Below the pieces are notes generated by a model. That model ran no database searches. It worked only from the letters and a program-made list of their open reading frames with translations, and was not told where the DNA came from. A program made the position numbers and the translations under genes. This document shows positions 1-7,596 of a stretch of 64,000 nucleotides of DNA, in pieces. This stretch comes from Microbacterium sp. CGR2 (lineage in GTDB: Bacteria > Actinomycetota > Actinomycetes > Actinomycetales > Microbacteriaceae), in assembly GCF_003626735.1 (NCBI RefSeq), contig NZ_RBHX01000001.1:2976001-3040000 (forward strand), in the 5' to 3' direction. Each line of letters opens with the position of its first letter. Position 1 is the first letter of the stretch.

Positions 1-144
1 GTCGCCCTCGAGCGCACCGCATCGAGTGTGTACGACCTGCTGAAGGCGACCCTCGACTCCGGTGAACGAGAACTGCAGCTCATCGAGGCACAGGAGTTCT
101 ACGCGAGTCCGCGGATGCAGTTCTCCGCACGCCAGGTGCGCTGA
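1..144 (+). CDS. C-terminal end of an unidentified protein (partial)
   Basis: The window opens inside a reading frame (frame 1) that runs 47 codons to a TGA at 142-144. The visible tail is helical in character (a stretch around SSVYDLLKATL and GERELQLIEAQ) and ends in SARQVR. No family can be named from this fragment. It converges on the HIT gene, with 50 bp between the two stop codons. Codon use is typical of the neighbours, so it is probably a real gene end. Confidence 0.6.
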   Translation, partial: VALERTASSVYDLLKATLDSGERELQLIEAQEFYASPRMQFSARQVR

Positions 145-194
145 GTCCGCACTGCGGGGCAGACGTCTCGTCTCGTGTTCGCTACGCTGCTCGC

Positions 195-761
195 TCAGCG
201 ACCAGGAACGGGCCATGCGTCGGCGACGGCTTCGCGGACCTCACCGAGCAGCTGGGGCAGCGCCTTCGTCTTCGCGATGATCGGGAAGAAGTTCGCGTCC
301 GACTTCCATCGCGGCACCACATGCTGATGCAGATGCGCGTCGACGCCGGCCCCGGCGACCGCTCCCTGGTTCATCCCGAGGTTGAAGCCGTCGCAGCGCG
401 ACACCTCCCGCAGCACCCGCATGGCCGTCTGCGTGAGGTCGCCGATCTCGGCGACCTCCTCCGGCGTCGCCTGATCGTATGTCGCGATGTGGCGATACGG
501 GCAGACGAGCAGGTGCCCGGAGTTGTACGGGAACAGGTTGAGCAGAACGTACGCGGTCTTCCCGCGTGCGACCACGAGCCGCTCGGCATCCGGAAACTTC
601 GGGGCCTCGCAGAACGGGCACTCGTCGCGCAGCACCTCGGGGCCCGCCTGGATGTAGGCCATCCGGTGAGGGGTCCACAATCGCTGGAACTCGTCTGGCA
701 CACCGGCCAGAAGCGTACCGTCTTCGGCGTGCTCTGTCGTGGCGTTCTCCGGCTCAGCCAC
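195..761 (-). CDS. HIT-family hydrolase / Ap4A phosphorylase-like protein
   Basis: This 188-residue protein carries the histidine-triad active-site signature HLHQHVV at residues 143-149. It also has a CPFC pair at 48-51 with a downstream His near 91, the zinc-binding layout of actinobacterial HIT proteins. The M. tuberculosis relative Rv2613c is an Ap4A phosphorylase, so cleavage or phosphorolysis of diadenosine polyphosphates or other nucleotide conjugates in the cytoplasm is the likely reaction. The ATG lies 30 bp after the thrS stop on the same strand, so the two are probably co-transcribed. That fits a role in clearing Ap4A-type by-products of aminoacyl-tRNA synthetases. The family is certain; the exact substrate is inferred. 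Confidence 0.9.
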   Translation of the reverse strand: MAEPENATTEHAEDGTLLAGVPDEFQRLWTPHRMAYIQAGPEVLRDECPFCEAPKFPDAERLVVARGKTAYVLLNLFPYNSGHLLVCPYRHIATYDQATPEEVAEIGDLTQTAMRVLREVSRCDGFNLGMNQGAVAGAGVDAHLHQHVVPRWKSDANFFPIIAKTKALPQLLGEVREAVADAWPVPGR

Positions 762-791
762 GAGTGGCGCTCCCTCGAACCGATGGGCGCG

Positions 792-2783
792 TCACACCAG
801 GTCTCCGGCGGTCTGGACCAGCGCGTGCGAGTCGATCGCCGCGTGGATGCGAGCGATCGCGTCGGCGATCGGCACGCCGTTCTCCTGCGTGCCATCGCGG
901 TATCGGAACGAGACGGTGCCGGCAGCCCGGTCCTGCTCGCCGGCGATCAGCAGCAGCGGGACCTTCCCGGTGGTGTGCGTGCGGATCTTCTTCTGCATCC
1001 GGTCGTCGGAGGAGTCGAGTTCGGCGCGCACACCGGAATCGCGAAGGGAGCGGATCACGTCGCCGAGGTAGTCTGCGAACTCGTCGGCGACCGGGATCCC
1101 CACCACCTGCAGCGGGGAGAGCCAAACGGGGAAGTCGCCCGCGTAGTGCTCGAGCAGGATGGCGAAGAACCGTTCGATCGAGCCGAACAGCGCACGATGG
1201 ATCATGATGGGGCGCTTCTTCTGCCCGTCCTTGTCCATGAATTCCAGCTCGAACCGCTCCGGCAGGTTGGGGTCGACCTGCACGGTCGACAGCTGCCAGG
1301 TGCGGCCGATCGCGTCACGCGTCTTCAGGTCGATCTTGGGACCGTAGAAGGCGGCCTCTCCCGGGACCTCGGTGAGCTTGAGGCCGGACGCCACGGCGAC
1401 GCGGCGCAGCGCATCGGTCGAGCTCTCCCAGAACTCGTCCGATCCGATCCACTTGGACTTCTCGTCATCCTTCATCGAGAGTTCGAGCTCGAAGTCGGTG
1501 AGACCGAAGTCGCGGAGCATCGACAGGATGAAGTCGAGGACCTTGGAGACCTCTTCCTCCAGCTGCTCAGGAGTGACGAAGAGGTGCGAGTCGTCCTGGG
1601 TGAATCCGCGCACGCGCGTGAGCCCGTGCAGCGCACCGGAGAGCTCGTTGCGATAGACCGTGCCGTTCTCTGCGAAGCGCAGCGGCAGGTCGCGGTAGCT
1701 GCGCGCCCGCTCCTTGTAGATGAGGATGTGCATCGGGCAGTTCATGGGCTTCAGGTAGTAGTCCTGGCCCTGCTTGGTGATCTCGCCGTTCTCGTCGCGC
1801 TCCTCGTCCATCACGATGGGCGGGAACATGCCCTCCTTGTAGGTGACGAGGTGATTCGAGGTGAGGAAGAGGTCTTCCTTCGAGATGTGCGGGGTATAGA
1901 CGTAGGTGTAGCCGCCCTCGATGTGACGCTTGCGGGCGTGCTGTTCCATCTCACCACGGATCATGCCGCCGCGCGGGTGCCAGACGCTGAGTCCTGATCC
2001 GATCTCCTCCGGAAAAGAGAACAGGTCAAGGTCCTTGCCGAGACGGCGGTGGTCGCGCTTCGCTGCCTCTTCGAGACGGTGCTGGTAGGCGCGGAGTTCA
2101 TCCTTCGAGGGCCACGCCGTGCCGTAGATGCGCTGCAGCTGTGGGTTCTTCTCGCTGCCACGCCAGTAGGCGGCAGCGATGCGGGTGAGGTCCCAGCCGT
2201 TGCCGATCATGCGGGTGTTCGGCAGGTGAGGGCCGCGGCAGAGGTCCTTCCAGACGACCTCGCCGTCGCGAGTGGTGTTGTCGTAGATGGTGAGTTCACC
2301 CTCGCCGACTTCGACCGACGCACCTTCCGCGGCTTCCTTGCCTGGCCCCTTGAGGTCGATCAGCTCGAGCTTGAACGGCTCGTTCGCGAGTTCGGCGCGC
2401 GCCTCGTCCTCGGTGACGACGCGGCGGACGAACCGCTGCCCCTCCCGGACGATGCGCTGCATCTCTTTGGTGACGGCTTTGATGTCTTCGGGAGTGAACG
2501 GGGTGTCCACGCCGAAGTCGTAGTAGAACCCGTCGGTGATGGGCGGACCGATGCCGAGGTTCGCCTGCGGGTTGATACGCTGCACCGCCTGCGCGAGCAC
2601 GTGCGCGGCGGAGTGACGGAGGATGTTGAGGCCGTCGGCGCTGTCGATCGTGACCGGTTCGACCGTGTCAGTGTCGCTCAGGGGGGTGGCGAGATCCTTG
2701 AGGTCGCCGTTGACGCGCATCGCGACGACGTTTCGATCGGTGAACAGGGCGAAGCCGTCATTCGGCCGGGCATTTTCAGGCAC
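792..2783 (-). CDS. thrS: threonyl-tRNA synthetase
   Basis: The 663-residue enzyme charges tRNA-Thr in the cytoplasm. An N-terminal TGS domain (about 1-60) is followed by an editing domain with the HSAAH metal motif and the CRGPH motif, then a class II catalytic core with MNCPMH (motif 2 region) and a C-terminal anticodon-binding domain ending near [12 protein letters not shown]. Length matches bacterial ThrRS. The start is a GTG at 2781-2783 (protein begins [10 protein letters not shown]), preceded by GGAG about 8 nt upstream; no T-box leader fits in the 93-bp divergent intergenic region. It leads an operon with the HIT gene. Confidence 0.96.
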   Translation of the reverse strand: MPENARPNDGFALFTDRNVVAMRVNGDLKDLATPLSDTDTVEPVTIDSADGLNILRHSAAHVLAQAVQRINPQANLGIGPPITDGFYYDFGVDTPFTPEDIKAVTKEMQRIVREGQRFVRRVVTEDEARAELANEPFKLELIDLKGPGKEAAEGASVEVGEGELTIYDNTTRDGEVVWKDLCRGPHLPNTRMIGNGWDLTRIAAAYWRGSEKNPQLQRIYGTAWPSKDELRAYQHRLEEAAKRDHRRLGKDLDLFSFPEEIGSGLSVWHPRGGMIRGEMEQHARKRHIEGGYTYVYTPHISKEDLFLTSNHLVTYKEGMFPPIVMDEERDENGEITKQGQDYYLKPMNCPMHILIYKERARSYRDLPLRFAENGTVYRNELSGALHGLTRVRGFTQDDSHLFVTPEQLEEEVSKVLDFILSMLRDFGLTDFELELSMKDDEKSKWIGSDEFWESSTDALRRVAVASGLKLTEVPGEAAFYGPKIDLKTRDAIGRTWQLSTVQVDPNLPERFELEFMDKDGQKKRPIMIHRALFGSIERFFAILLEHYAGDFPVWLSPLQVVGIPVADEFADYLGDVIRSLRDSGVRAELDSSDDRMQKKIRTHTTGKVPLLLIAGEQDRAAGTVSFRYRDGTQENGVPIADAIARIHAAIDSHALVQTAGDLV

Positions 2784-2851
2784 AGAAACTCTCCATCTGG
2801 TCGGTACCCACGTTACTCGAACCTGCATCGCTCCGACCGCCGCGGAAAGCG

Positions 2852-2862
2852 CCCCCCCCCCC
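2852..2862. repeat. homopolymeric tract of 11 C
   Basis: An uninterrupted run of 11 C lies in the thrS/DoxX divergent intergenic region. It sits between the place where a -35 would fall (about 2841-2847) and a TAGCGT -10-like hexamer at 2865-2870, so slippage in the run would change promoter spacing. Runs this long are rare elsewhere in the window. Confidence 0.9.
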
Positions 2863-2864
2863 TG

Positions 2865-2870
2865 TAGCGT
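2865..2870 (+). promoter_or_regulatory. candidate -10 (TAGCGT), leaderless, for the DoxX-like gene
   Basis: TAGCGT matches the actinobacterial TANNNT -10 and ends 6 nt before the ATG at 2877, which would place the transcription start at the start codon. A GAGG at 2871-2874 is too close to the ATG for normal ribosome binding, which favours the leaderless reading. Confidence 0.45.
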
Positions 2871-2876
2871 GAGGCC

Positions 2877-3269
2877 ATGAGAGCACTCGCCCGCTGGACC
2901 CTCGCGATCGCCCTCGGCGCGATCGGCGTCATGCACTTCACAGCGACGCGGGGGTTCCGGGTCGTCGTCCCCGATTGGGCCGTGCGGGTCAGCAGGCTCG
3001 ACAAGAACGCGATCGTTCGTGCGTCGGGTGCCGCGGAGGTCACGCTCGCCGCAGGGCTGATCGCTCTCCCTCGCCTGCGACGACAGTTCGGATGGGCGAC
3101 GGCGGCCTTCTTCGTCGCCGTGCTGCCGGGGAACATCCATCAGTGGCGCACAGGACGATCGACACCGGGCCTGGACACGGATGCTCGACGATTCGGACGG
3201 CTCTTCCTGCAGCCACTGCTGGTGATGTGGGCGCTCTGGGCCACCAACGAGCCTCGCCGCCGGCGCTGA
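2877..3269 (+). CDS. DoxX-like small membrane protein
   Basis: The product is a 130-residue protein with about four predicted membrane segments (around 5-22, 45-65, 72-90 and 105-122) separated by basic loops, the organisation of DoxX/MauE-like quinone-oxidoreductase-type membrane proteins. The HFTATRGF segment after the first helix is typical of the DoxX-like family. It is divergent from thrS and 44 bp upstream of the photolyase gene, with which it may be transcribed. Function is unknown beyond membrane location. The C-tract immediately upstream is the odd feature. Confidence 0.75.
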   Translation: MRALARWTLAIALGAIGVMHFTATRGFRVVVPDWAVRVSRLDKNAIVRASGAAEVTLAAGLIALPRLRRQFGWATAAFFVAVLPGNIHQWRTGRSTPGLDTDARRFGRLFLQPLLVMWALWATNEPRRRR

Positions 3270-3313
3270 AGTACGCGCCGTACCTGCGTCGGCGGGTGAG
3301 GAAGAATGGGCCC

Positions 3314-4660
3314 ATGGCCTCCTCACTCGTCTGGTTCCGTGACGATCTGCGGCTCGCGGACAACCCCGCGCTGCACGCCGCCGTCGAGCGAGGCGAACCG
3401 GTGATCGCCGTGTTCATCCTCGATGAAGAGTCAACCGGGATCCGGCCTCTCGGCGGTGCATCTCGCTGGTGGCTGCACCACTCGCTCGCGTCGTTGAGTG
3501 AGAGGCTGAACGAACGGGGCGTCACACTCGTCCTGCGCCGCGGCGCCGCGGACCGGGTGATACGAGAGCTCGTGGACGACACCGGAGCAGACGCCGTGTT
3601 CTGGAATCGGCGATACGGCGGCCCGGAGCGGGACGTCGACGCCGGCATCAAGAGTGCGCTTCGCGACGACGGCGTCACTGTCGCCTCCTTCGCCGCATCG
3701 CTGCTGCACGAGCCGTGGACGATCACGACCGGCAGCGGCTCGCACTACTCGGTCTTCACGCCGTTCTGGCGCGCCTGCGTTGCCCTTCCGGCGCCCCGCT
3801 CTCCCCTTCCGGAGCCTGCAGAGATGCCGGCGGACGATCGTGCCCCGGCATCCGACGCTCTCGACGAATGGGCGCTGCTTCCCACCGCCCCCGACTGGGC
3901 AGGTGGACTGCGCGAGACGTGGGAGCCCGGCGAGCTCGCCGCACGACGCCGTCTGACGGAGTTCCTGGAGAACGACCTCCCCACCTATGACCGGGCACGC
4001 GACGAACCGTCAGCCGGCGCCACATCTCGACTCTCTCCGCACCTCCGCTGGGGTGAGGTGAGCCCCTTCACTGTCTGGCACGAGGCCGTCGGCGTAGAGG
4101 GCGCTGGAGGGTTCCTGTCCGAACTCGGATGGCGCGAATTCGCCTGGCACACGCTGTACCACTTCCCCGATCTCGCCACCAAGAACCTGCGACCGGAGTT
4201 CGACGCCTTCCCCTGGCCGCCGCTGGACCCCCCACAACTCGACGCGTGGGAACACGGCGAGACCGGCGTACCGCTGGTGGATGCCGGAATGCGCGAACTC
4301 TGGCACACGGGCTACATGCACAACCGGGTCCGGATGGTGACGGCCTCGTTCCTGGTGAAGAACCTGCTCATCGACTGGCGGCTCGGCGAGGAGTGGTTCT
4401 GGGACACTCTCGTCGACGCGGACGGTGCGAGCAATGCCTTCAACTGGCAGTGGGTCGCCGGATCAGGCGCCGATGCAGCGCCATACTTCCGTGTCTTCAA
4501 CCCGGAGCTGCAGGCCAAGAAGTTCGACCCGCACAGGCTCTACATCTCTCGCTGGGCGTCGGATGCGCCGGCGGAGCCGATCGTCGACCTCGGCGAAACG
4601 CGTAAGGCCGCGCTCGCGGCGTATGACGAGGTGAAGCGGGCGCCGCGCCAGCGAGGCTGA
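3314..4660 (+). CDS. phr: deoxyribodipyrimidine photolyase (class I CPD type)
   Basis: The 448-residue flavoprotein splits UV-induced cyclobutane pyrimidine dimers using light. The N-terminal alpha/beta antenna domain begins [18 protein letters not shown]. The FAD-binding helical domain shows [36 protein letters not shown] and the [12 protein letters not shown] segment with [11 protein letters not shown], all hallmarks of class I photolyases. ATG at 3314 is chosen because GAGGAAG precedes it by about 9 nt and the protein starts directly with the family motif. Length is normal. It may be co-transcribed with the DoxX-like gene. Confidence 0.95.
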   Translation: MASSLVWFRDDLRLADNPALHAAVERGEPVIAVFILDEESTGIRPLGGASRWWLHHSLASLSERLNERGVTLVLRRGAADRVIRELVDDTGADAVFWNRRYGGPERDVDAGIKSALRDDGVTVASFAASLLHEPWTITTGSGSHYSVFTPFWRACVALPAPRSPLPEPAEMPADDRAPASDALDEWALLPTAPDWAGGLRETWEPGELAARRRLTEFLENDLPTYDRARDEPSAGATSRLSPHLRWGEVSPFTVWHEAVGVEGAGGFLSELGWREFAWHTLYHFPDLATKNLRPEFDAFPWPPLDPPQLDAWEHGETGVPLVDAGMRELWHTGYMHNRVRMVTASFLVKNLLIDWRLGEEWFWDTLVDADGASNAFNWQWVAGSGADAAPYFRVFNPELQAKKFDPHRLYISRWASDAPAEPIVDLGETRKAALAAYDEVKRAPRQRG

Positions 4661-4734
4661 GCATCTCTGACGTGGGGCGAGGAGACTCTGAACTCTGCGA
4701 CCCCGCTGGTCTCAATGGTCGTGAGGCTCCGGGA

Positions 4735-5562
4735 CTAGGAGTTCTCGAGGTAGCGCGCCTTCCATGAGTTGAATGACGTCGGAGTCAGATACGCCGCATT
4801 GCCGTGTTGCACGGCAAGAGCGTTGGCGAGATTCTGGTCTTGGGTGTCCAACCATGCGGCACTTCCGGTTCCGTCACCGGCCAGCGCGAAGTGGTGGGTG
4901 CCGTTGATCGTGGTGTAGTAAAGCGAGCTCATGCTGTTGTTCCTTTTGTAGATGGCGGAGGACGAGGGGGCTGGGGGTGGAGTTGTGTTCGAGCCGACGT
5001 AGTTTTCAAAATCCGCGGTGCTTGTGAAGCCGCGCCGCCATGGCGTGCCGTCGATCCAGAGCGACACGTGCACGTGCGCACCGTAGCCGTACTCCTGGCC
5101 GAAGCCTGATGCCCCGGATACGGCGATGAGATCACCGCGATTCACCCGCTGCCCGACCGCCGCAGAGATGCTCTTCAAGTGGAGGTAGCGGATGTAGTTG
5201 CCGTCATCGGCCTGCAACGCGAGGAACCGCCCGGTAGCGCCCGATGTTGAGGTCTGGCGAGCGGCGATGACACCGCTCGTTGCTGCGTACACAGCTGTGC
5301 CGTATGCGACGCTGTAATCCGTGCCTGGCTCGCCAGAAGCGGGCGTGCGATTCCGGTGACTTTGCCAGGACGAGGAAATCGTGACATTTCCGCACGGGCG
5401 CAGATACGTGCCCGCCGCAGTGGCCGACGGGGGTCGTGTGAAGTTCGCAGCAAAAGACGCACCAAGGGCTGCTGCGCCGGTGAGCAGAAACAGATTCCGC
5501 CTGGTCAGGTTTGGTTTAGTGATCGCTGCATCGGTAGGCGTCCCTGCATCGAGTCCGCACAT
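4735..5562 (-). CDS. Tat-exported M23 (LytM-type) peptidase with C-terminal extra domain
   Basis: This 275-residue protein has a twin-arginine motif (TRRNLF at 20-25) before a hydrophobic stretch, so it is probably exported by Tat. The M23 core (about 55-170) has the GTDYSVAYG segment, LHL at 127-129 and the AHVHV zinc/catalytic motif at 162-166. The usual HxxxD metal motif reads EPGTD (78-82), with Glu in place of His; His69 in SSWQSH lies just upstream. Residues about 200-275 form a separate domain with Tyr/Asn/Thr-rich beta character, possibly cell-wall binding. Its ATG overlaps the lipoprotein stop (TAATG), implying coupling. Likely a peptidoglycan endopeptidase; the target bond is unknown. 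Confidence 0.82.
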   Translation of the reverse strand: MCGLDAGTPTDAAITKPNLTRRNLFLLTGAAALGASFAANFTRPPSATAAGTYLRPCGNVTISSSWQSHRNRTPASGEPGTDYSVAYGTAVYAATSGVIAARQTSTSGATGRFLALQADDGNYIRYLHLKSISAAVGQRVNRGDLIAVSGASGFGQEYGYGAHVHVSLWIDGTPWRRGFTSTADFENYVGSNTTPPPAPSSSAIYKRNNSMSSLYYTTINGTHHFALAGDGTGSAAWLDTQDQNLANALAVQHGNAAYLTPTSFNSWKARYLENS

Positions 5563-6014
5563 TACTGTGTGCCCCCCTCGTTCTTGCCTGCGATCAGATT
5601 CTGAATCTGCTCCTCAGGCAGTGGTTCGATCGATGCCGAAGACAGTCCGATGACCGGCGCCGATGGCGACCCGCCGATGGTGCACTGAGCCTCGCCGTCG
5701 AAGCCCTCGGCGGCGGCGGGTACAAGCACGAGCCAATCCGGATCAGCCGTTCTCTGCTCGATTCGGGCGCCGTCGACGTCGAAGTCAACCGTCGCGCCGA
5801 AGGCGCCGGTCGTCACGTCGATGCACGCCTGTACGAGTTGGGCGTCAGAGAACGTCTCGCTCGACACGGGGCTGGAGGATCGCGTCGGGCTTGACGTCGA
5901 GGTCGGGATGGGGCTGACAGCGCCGGGCAAGGTCCCACAGCCGGGGAGCAGCAGGCCAGTTGCCAATAGCGCTGCGGCGACGACCGTCACTCGTGTTTTG
6001 TTTGGTGGACTCAT
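5562..6014 (-). CDS. small secreted lipoprotein of unknown function
   Basis: This 150-residue protein has a signal peptide (KTR followed by a hydrophobic run) ending in the lipobox LLPGC with Cys26 as lipidation site. A Ser/Thr/Pro-rich linker follows (about 33-55), then a roughly 95-residue globular part starting SDAQLVQACIDVT that contains two Cys. No family recognised. It precedes the M23 peptidase with a one-base stop/start overlap, so the two are made together. It could anchor or modulate the peptidase, or act as an immunity-type partner; this is inference from linkage only. Confidence 0.75.
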   Translation of the reverse strand: MSPPNKTRVTVVAAALLATGLLLPGCGTLPGAVSPIPTSTSSPTRSSSPVSSETFSDAQLVQACIDVTTGAFGATVDFDVDGARIEQRTADPDWLVLVPAAAEGFDGEAQCTIGGSPSAPVIGLSSASIEPLPEEQIQNLIAGKNEGGTQ

Positions 6015-6336
6015 GGCAAAACCGTATGAGCCCCAAAGGATTTGAGGAGAAGGCCCTCTAGCGATGGCAACGGGAATGCCAGATCAAACTCCAGTTCGCA
6101 CCGCAATTTGGTGTATTCTGCCGCGCGCGCTCGCGACCGCGCTACCAGCTGACTCACAGGTTCCCGCCTCCGTCGAGGGCGCGAATGACCGGCCGCTTCA
6201 ATCACAGGGCAGTGCTCAAGTCTTCGTCTGGACCCGTATTCACGGACGCTGACGTGGCGCACGATTCGGAGGGGTGGCCCCGACAGGTCTGGGGAACCTT
6301 CGGGACCACCTGCCGGTGTTGCTGGGGACTTCACCG

Positions 6337-6377
6337 GCCCGAAGACCGCCACTTGCTGCGATCCAGGCTCAACCTAC
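6337..6377 (+). repeat. diverged repeat, copy A
   Basis: A 41-nt block beginning GCCCGAAGACCGCCA aligns without gaps to 6588-6628, with roughly 30 of 41 positions identical by eye. A second matching element containing CTGGGGAC follows at 6461 (copy A) and 6680 (copy B). Translated in different frames, the copies read RPEDRHLLRSRLNL and KPGDRHILGPGLNL, so similarity exists at protein level. This suggests a broken gene for an internally repeated protein. Confidence 0.45.
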
Positions 6378-6587
6378 CCGCGAGAGCGGGCCCTCTGTCA
6401 ATCCCCTATCCATGTCGGTGCTGGCCGTTATCGTTACGGGTTGCAGCAGCCGGCGGCTTTCTGGGGACTGACGCGGCAACGCTGCATTTCGGCGGCCTGC
6501 TGGCGCATGAAGAGGATGCGGCGGCAGGCCGCTCGCGGGGCGCAAGAGCGCGTAGGGCCCAAGGCCGCGCGGCGGTCGCCGGATGAA

Positions 6588-6628
6588 GCCCGGAGACCGC
6601 CATATTCTTGGACCCGGTCTCAATCTAG
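6588..6628 (+). repeat. diverged repeat, copy B
   Basis: Partner of the block at 6337-6377. In frame 1 it encodes KPGDRHILGPGLNLDGRDL, followed by an AAGAAVLLTGDDRTVL segment that mirrors AAAGGFLGTDAATLH after copy A. The distance to the shared CTGGGGAC element is about 30 bp shorter than in copy A, so the copies differ by an indel. Confidence 0.45.
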
Positions 6629-6985
6629 ACGGCCGAGATTTAACGGCGTACTCTGCTGCCGGAGCGGCGGTGCTGCTGACTGGGGACGATCGCACCGTGC
6701 TCTGTGCCTTCCACCGAGCCGAGCCTGGGGACTCCTCGGTGGAAGGCACGAACACGCCCGTGCTAGGCGCCGGGAGCGCGCAACACGTTGGTGAATGCGA
6801 CTGCCTCTTCCACGACCCGGCGACCGAGAAACCGAGAGGTCGAGAACGCGGCCCGTCCACGCCTTCTGTGATGCACGAAGATCGTCGAGTCGTCTACGCT
6901 GACGAGCATCTCGTACTGGCTGCGATCGTCAGCCTCTTGCTCGCGTACCTTGTGATCCGGATAGGCGTCTACGCCCCCGGACACG

Positions 6986-7012
6986 AAAAAACCCCCGGAG
7001 AACCGGGGGTTT
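6986..7012 (-). terminator. rho-independent terminator of the tRNA Gly-Cys-Val operon
   Basis: On the minus strand a CCCCCGG / CCGGGGG stem with a short TTCT loop is followed by six T. It starts 6 nt after the tRNA-Val(GAC) 3' end. Confidence 0.85.
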
Positions 7013-7017
7013 CAGTG

Positions 7018-7089
7018 TGCGCGATACTGGGATCGAACCAGTGACCTCTTCCGTGTCAGGGAAGCGCGCTACCGCTGCGCCAATCGCGC
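7018..7089 (-). tRNA. tRNA-Val (GAC)
   Basis: Minus-strand cloverleaf with acceptor stem GCGCGAT/ATCGCGC and discriminator A. The D arm starts TGGCGCAGCGG, the anticodon arm is CTTCC-CTGACAC-GGAAG giving anticodon GAC, and the T arm contains GGTTCGATCC. CCA is not encoded. It is the last gene of a three-tRNA operon and lies next to the accessory segment. Confidence 0.96.
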
Positions 7090-7117
7090 CCGTCAGGGCT
7101 TTTCAATTTTACAAGCG

Positions 7118-7188
7118 AGGTGGCGACGGGATTCGAACCCGTGTAAACGGCTTTGCAGGCCGGTGCCTAGCCGCTCGGCCACGCCACC
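7118..7188 (-). tRNA. tRNA-Cys (GCA)
   Basis: Minus-strand cloverleaf with acceptor GGTGGCG/CGCCACC and discriminator T (U), as usual for tRNA-Cys. The anticodon loop CTGCAAA gives anticodon GCA and the T loop contains GGTTCGAATCC. It is the middle gene of the Gly-Cys-Val operon. Confidence 0.96.
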
Positions 7189-7242
7189 GTGTGGATTGAC
7201 CCCACGTGCGGTGGATCCTCCGAGGAGAATCCCCTGCACTCG

Positions 7243-7315
7243 AGCGGATGACGAGACTCGAACTCGCGACCCCAACCTTGGCAAGGTTGTGCGCTACCAA
7301 CTGCGCTACATCCGC
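7243..7315 (-). tRNA. tRNA-Gly (GCC)
   Basis: Minus-strand cloverleaf with acceptor GCGGATG/CATCCGC and discriminator T. The anticodon arm CAACC-TTGCCAA-GGTTG gives anticodon GCC and the T arm contains GAGTTCGAGTCTC. It is the first gene of the three-tRNA operon. Confidence 0.96.
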
Positions 7316-7466
7316 ATTTCGTTCCCGGTCGTCCCGGGCACTCATGAAACATTAGCCGATGTTTCGTCGCCGTCCAAACCGGAATCGAATCTCGCGCGTG
7401 TCCTCCGGAGTGGTCAACCTGGCGGCCGGGGGTCGGGTAGTATCTGTTGACGTACCCCACGGGTAT

Positions 7467-7539
7467 GGGCGATTGGCGCAGTTGGTAGCGCGCTTCCTTC
7501 ACACGGAAGAGGTCATCGGTTCGAGTCCGGTATCGCCCA
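7467..7539 (+). tRNA. tRNA-Val (CAC)
   Basis: Plus-strand cloverleaf with acceptor GGGCGAT/ATCGCCC and discriminator A. The anticodon arm CTTCC-TTCACAC-GGAAG gives anticodon CAC and the T loop contains GGTTCGAGTCC. It is transcribed away from the Gly-Cys-Val operon and is close in body sequence to tRNA-Val(GAC). Confidence 0.96.
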
Positions 7540-7547
7540 CCGACAGA

Positions 7548-7577
7548 AGCCCCGCAAGACCACGGTCCTGCGGGGCT
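7548..7577. terminator. terminator between tRNA-Val(CAC) and the GH13 gene
   Basis: A 9-bp AGCCCCGCA/TGCGGGGCT stem with a 12-nt loop is followed by TTTC. It lies 8 nt after tRNA-Val(CAC) and 20 nt past the stop of the convergent GH13 gene, so it can serve both. Confidence 0.75.
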
Positions 7578-7596
7578 TTCGCCATCCGACCGACGC

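Larger units (their letters stand above)
6015..6984. other. gene-poor accessory stretch with decayed repeats
   Basis: About 970 bp lie between the lipoprotein start and the tRNA operon terminator. No frame here has a convincing start, ribosome site and protein-like composition throughout. The lipoprotein promoter should be at its left edge. The centre contains two diverged copies of one sequence in different frames, and the right part (6763-6984, minus) has a 73-codon frame with some protein-like character (YEMLVSVDDSTIFVHHRR). The stretch looks like remnants of genes lost to frameshifts next to a tRNA array, as expected for a worn integration site. No tRNA-end duplication was found. Confidence 0.5.

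Noticed and set aside
321..1997. 558-codon open frame opposite thrS
   Set aside because: It mirrors thrS and the HIT gene, has antisense-type composition (Arg/Val/Leu/His-rich) and no family motif. High-GC third positions keep such shadow frames open.
2784..2876. T-box or other riboswitch upstream of thrS
   Set aside because: The leader is under 93 bp and has no specifier loop or T-box sequence.
2975..3313. Longer N-terminal extension of the photolyase
   Set aside because: The extra 113 codons overlap the DoxX-like gene in another frame, and the ATG at 3314 has a ribosome site and the canonical start.
6583..7044. 153-codon frame on the plus strand as a gene
   Set aside because: It runs through the tRNA terminator and into tRNA-Val, lacks a ribosome site and looks like a decayed fragment.
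4661..7089. Duplicated tRNA 3' end marking an integrated element
   Set aside because: No copy of the tRNA-Val(GAC) 3' end was found near 4661-4735 or inside the segment by eye.
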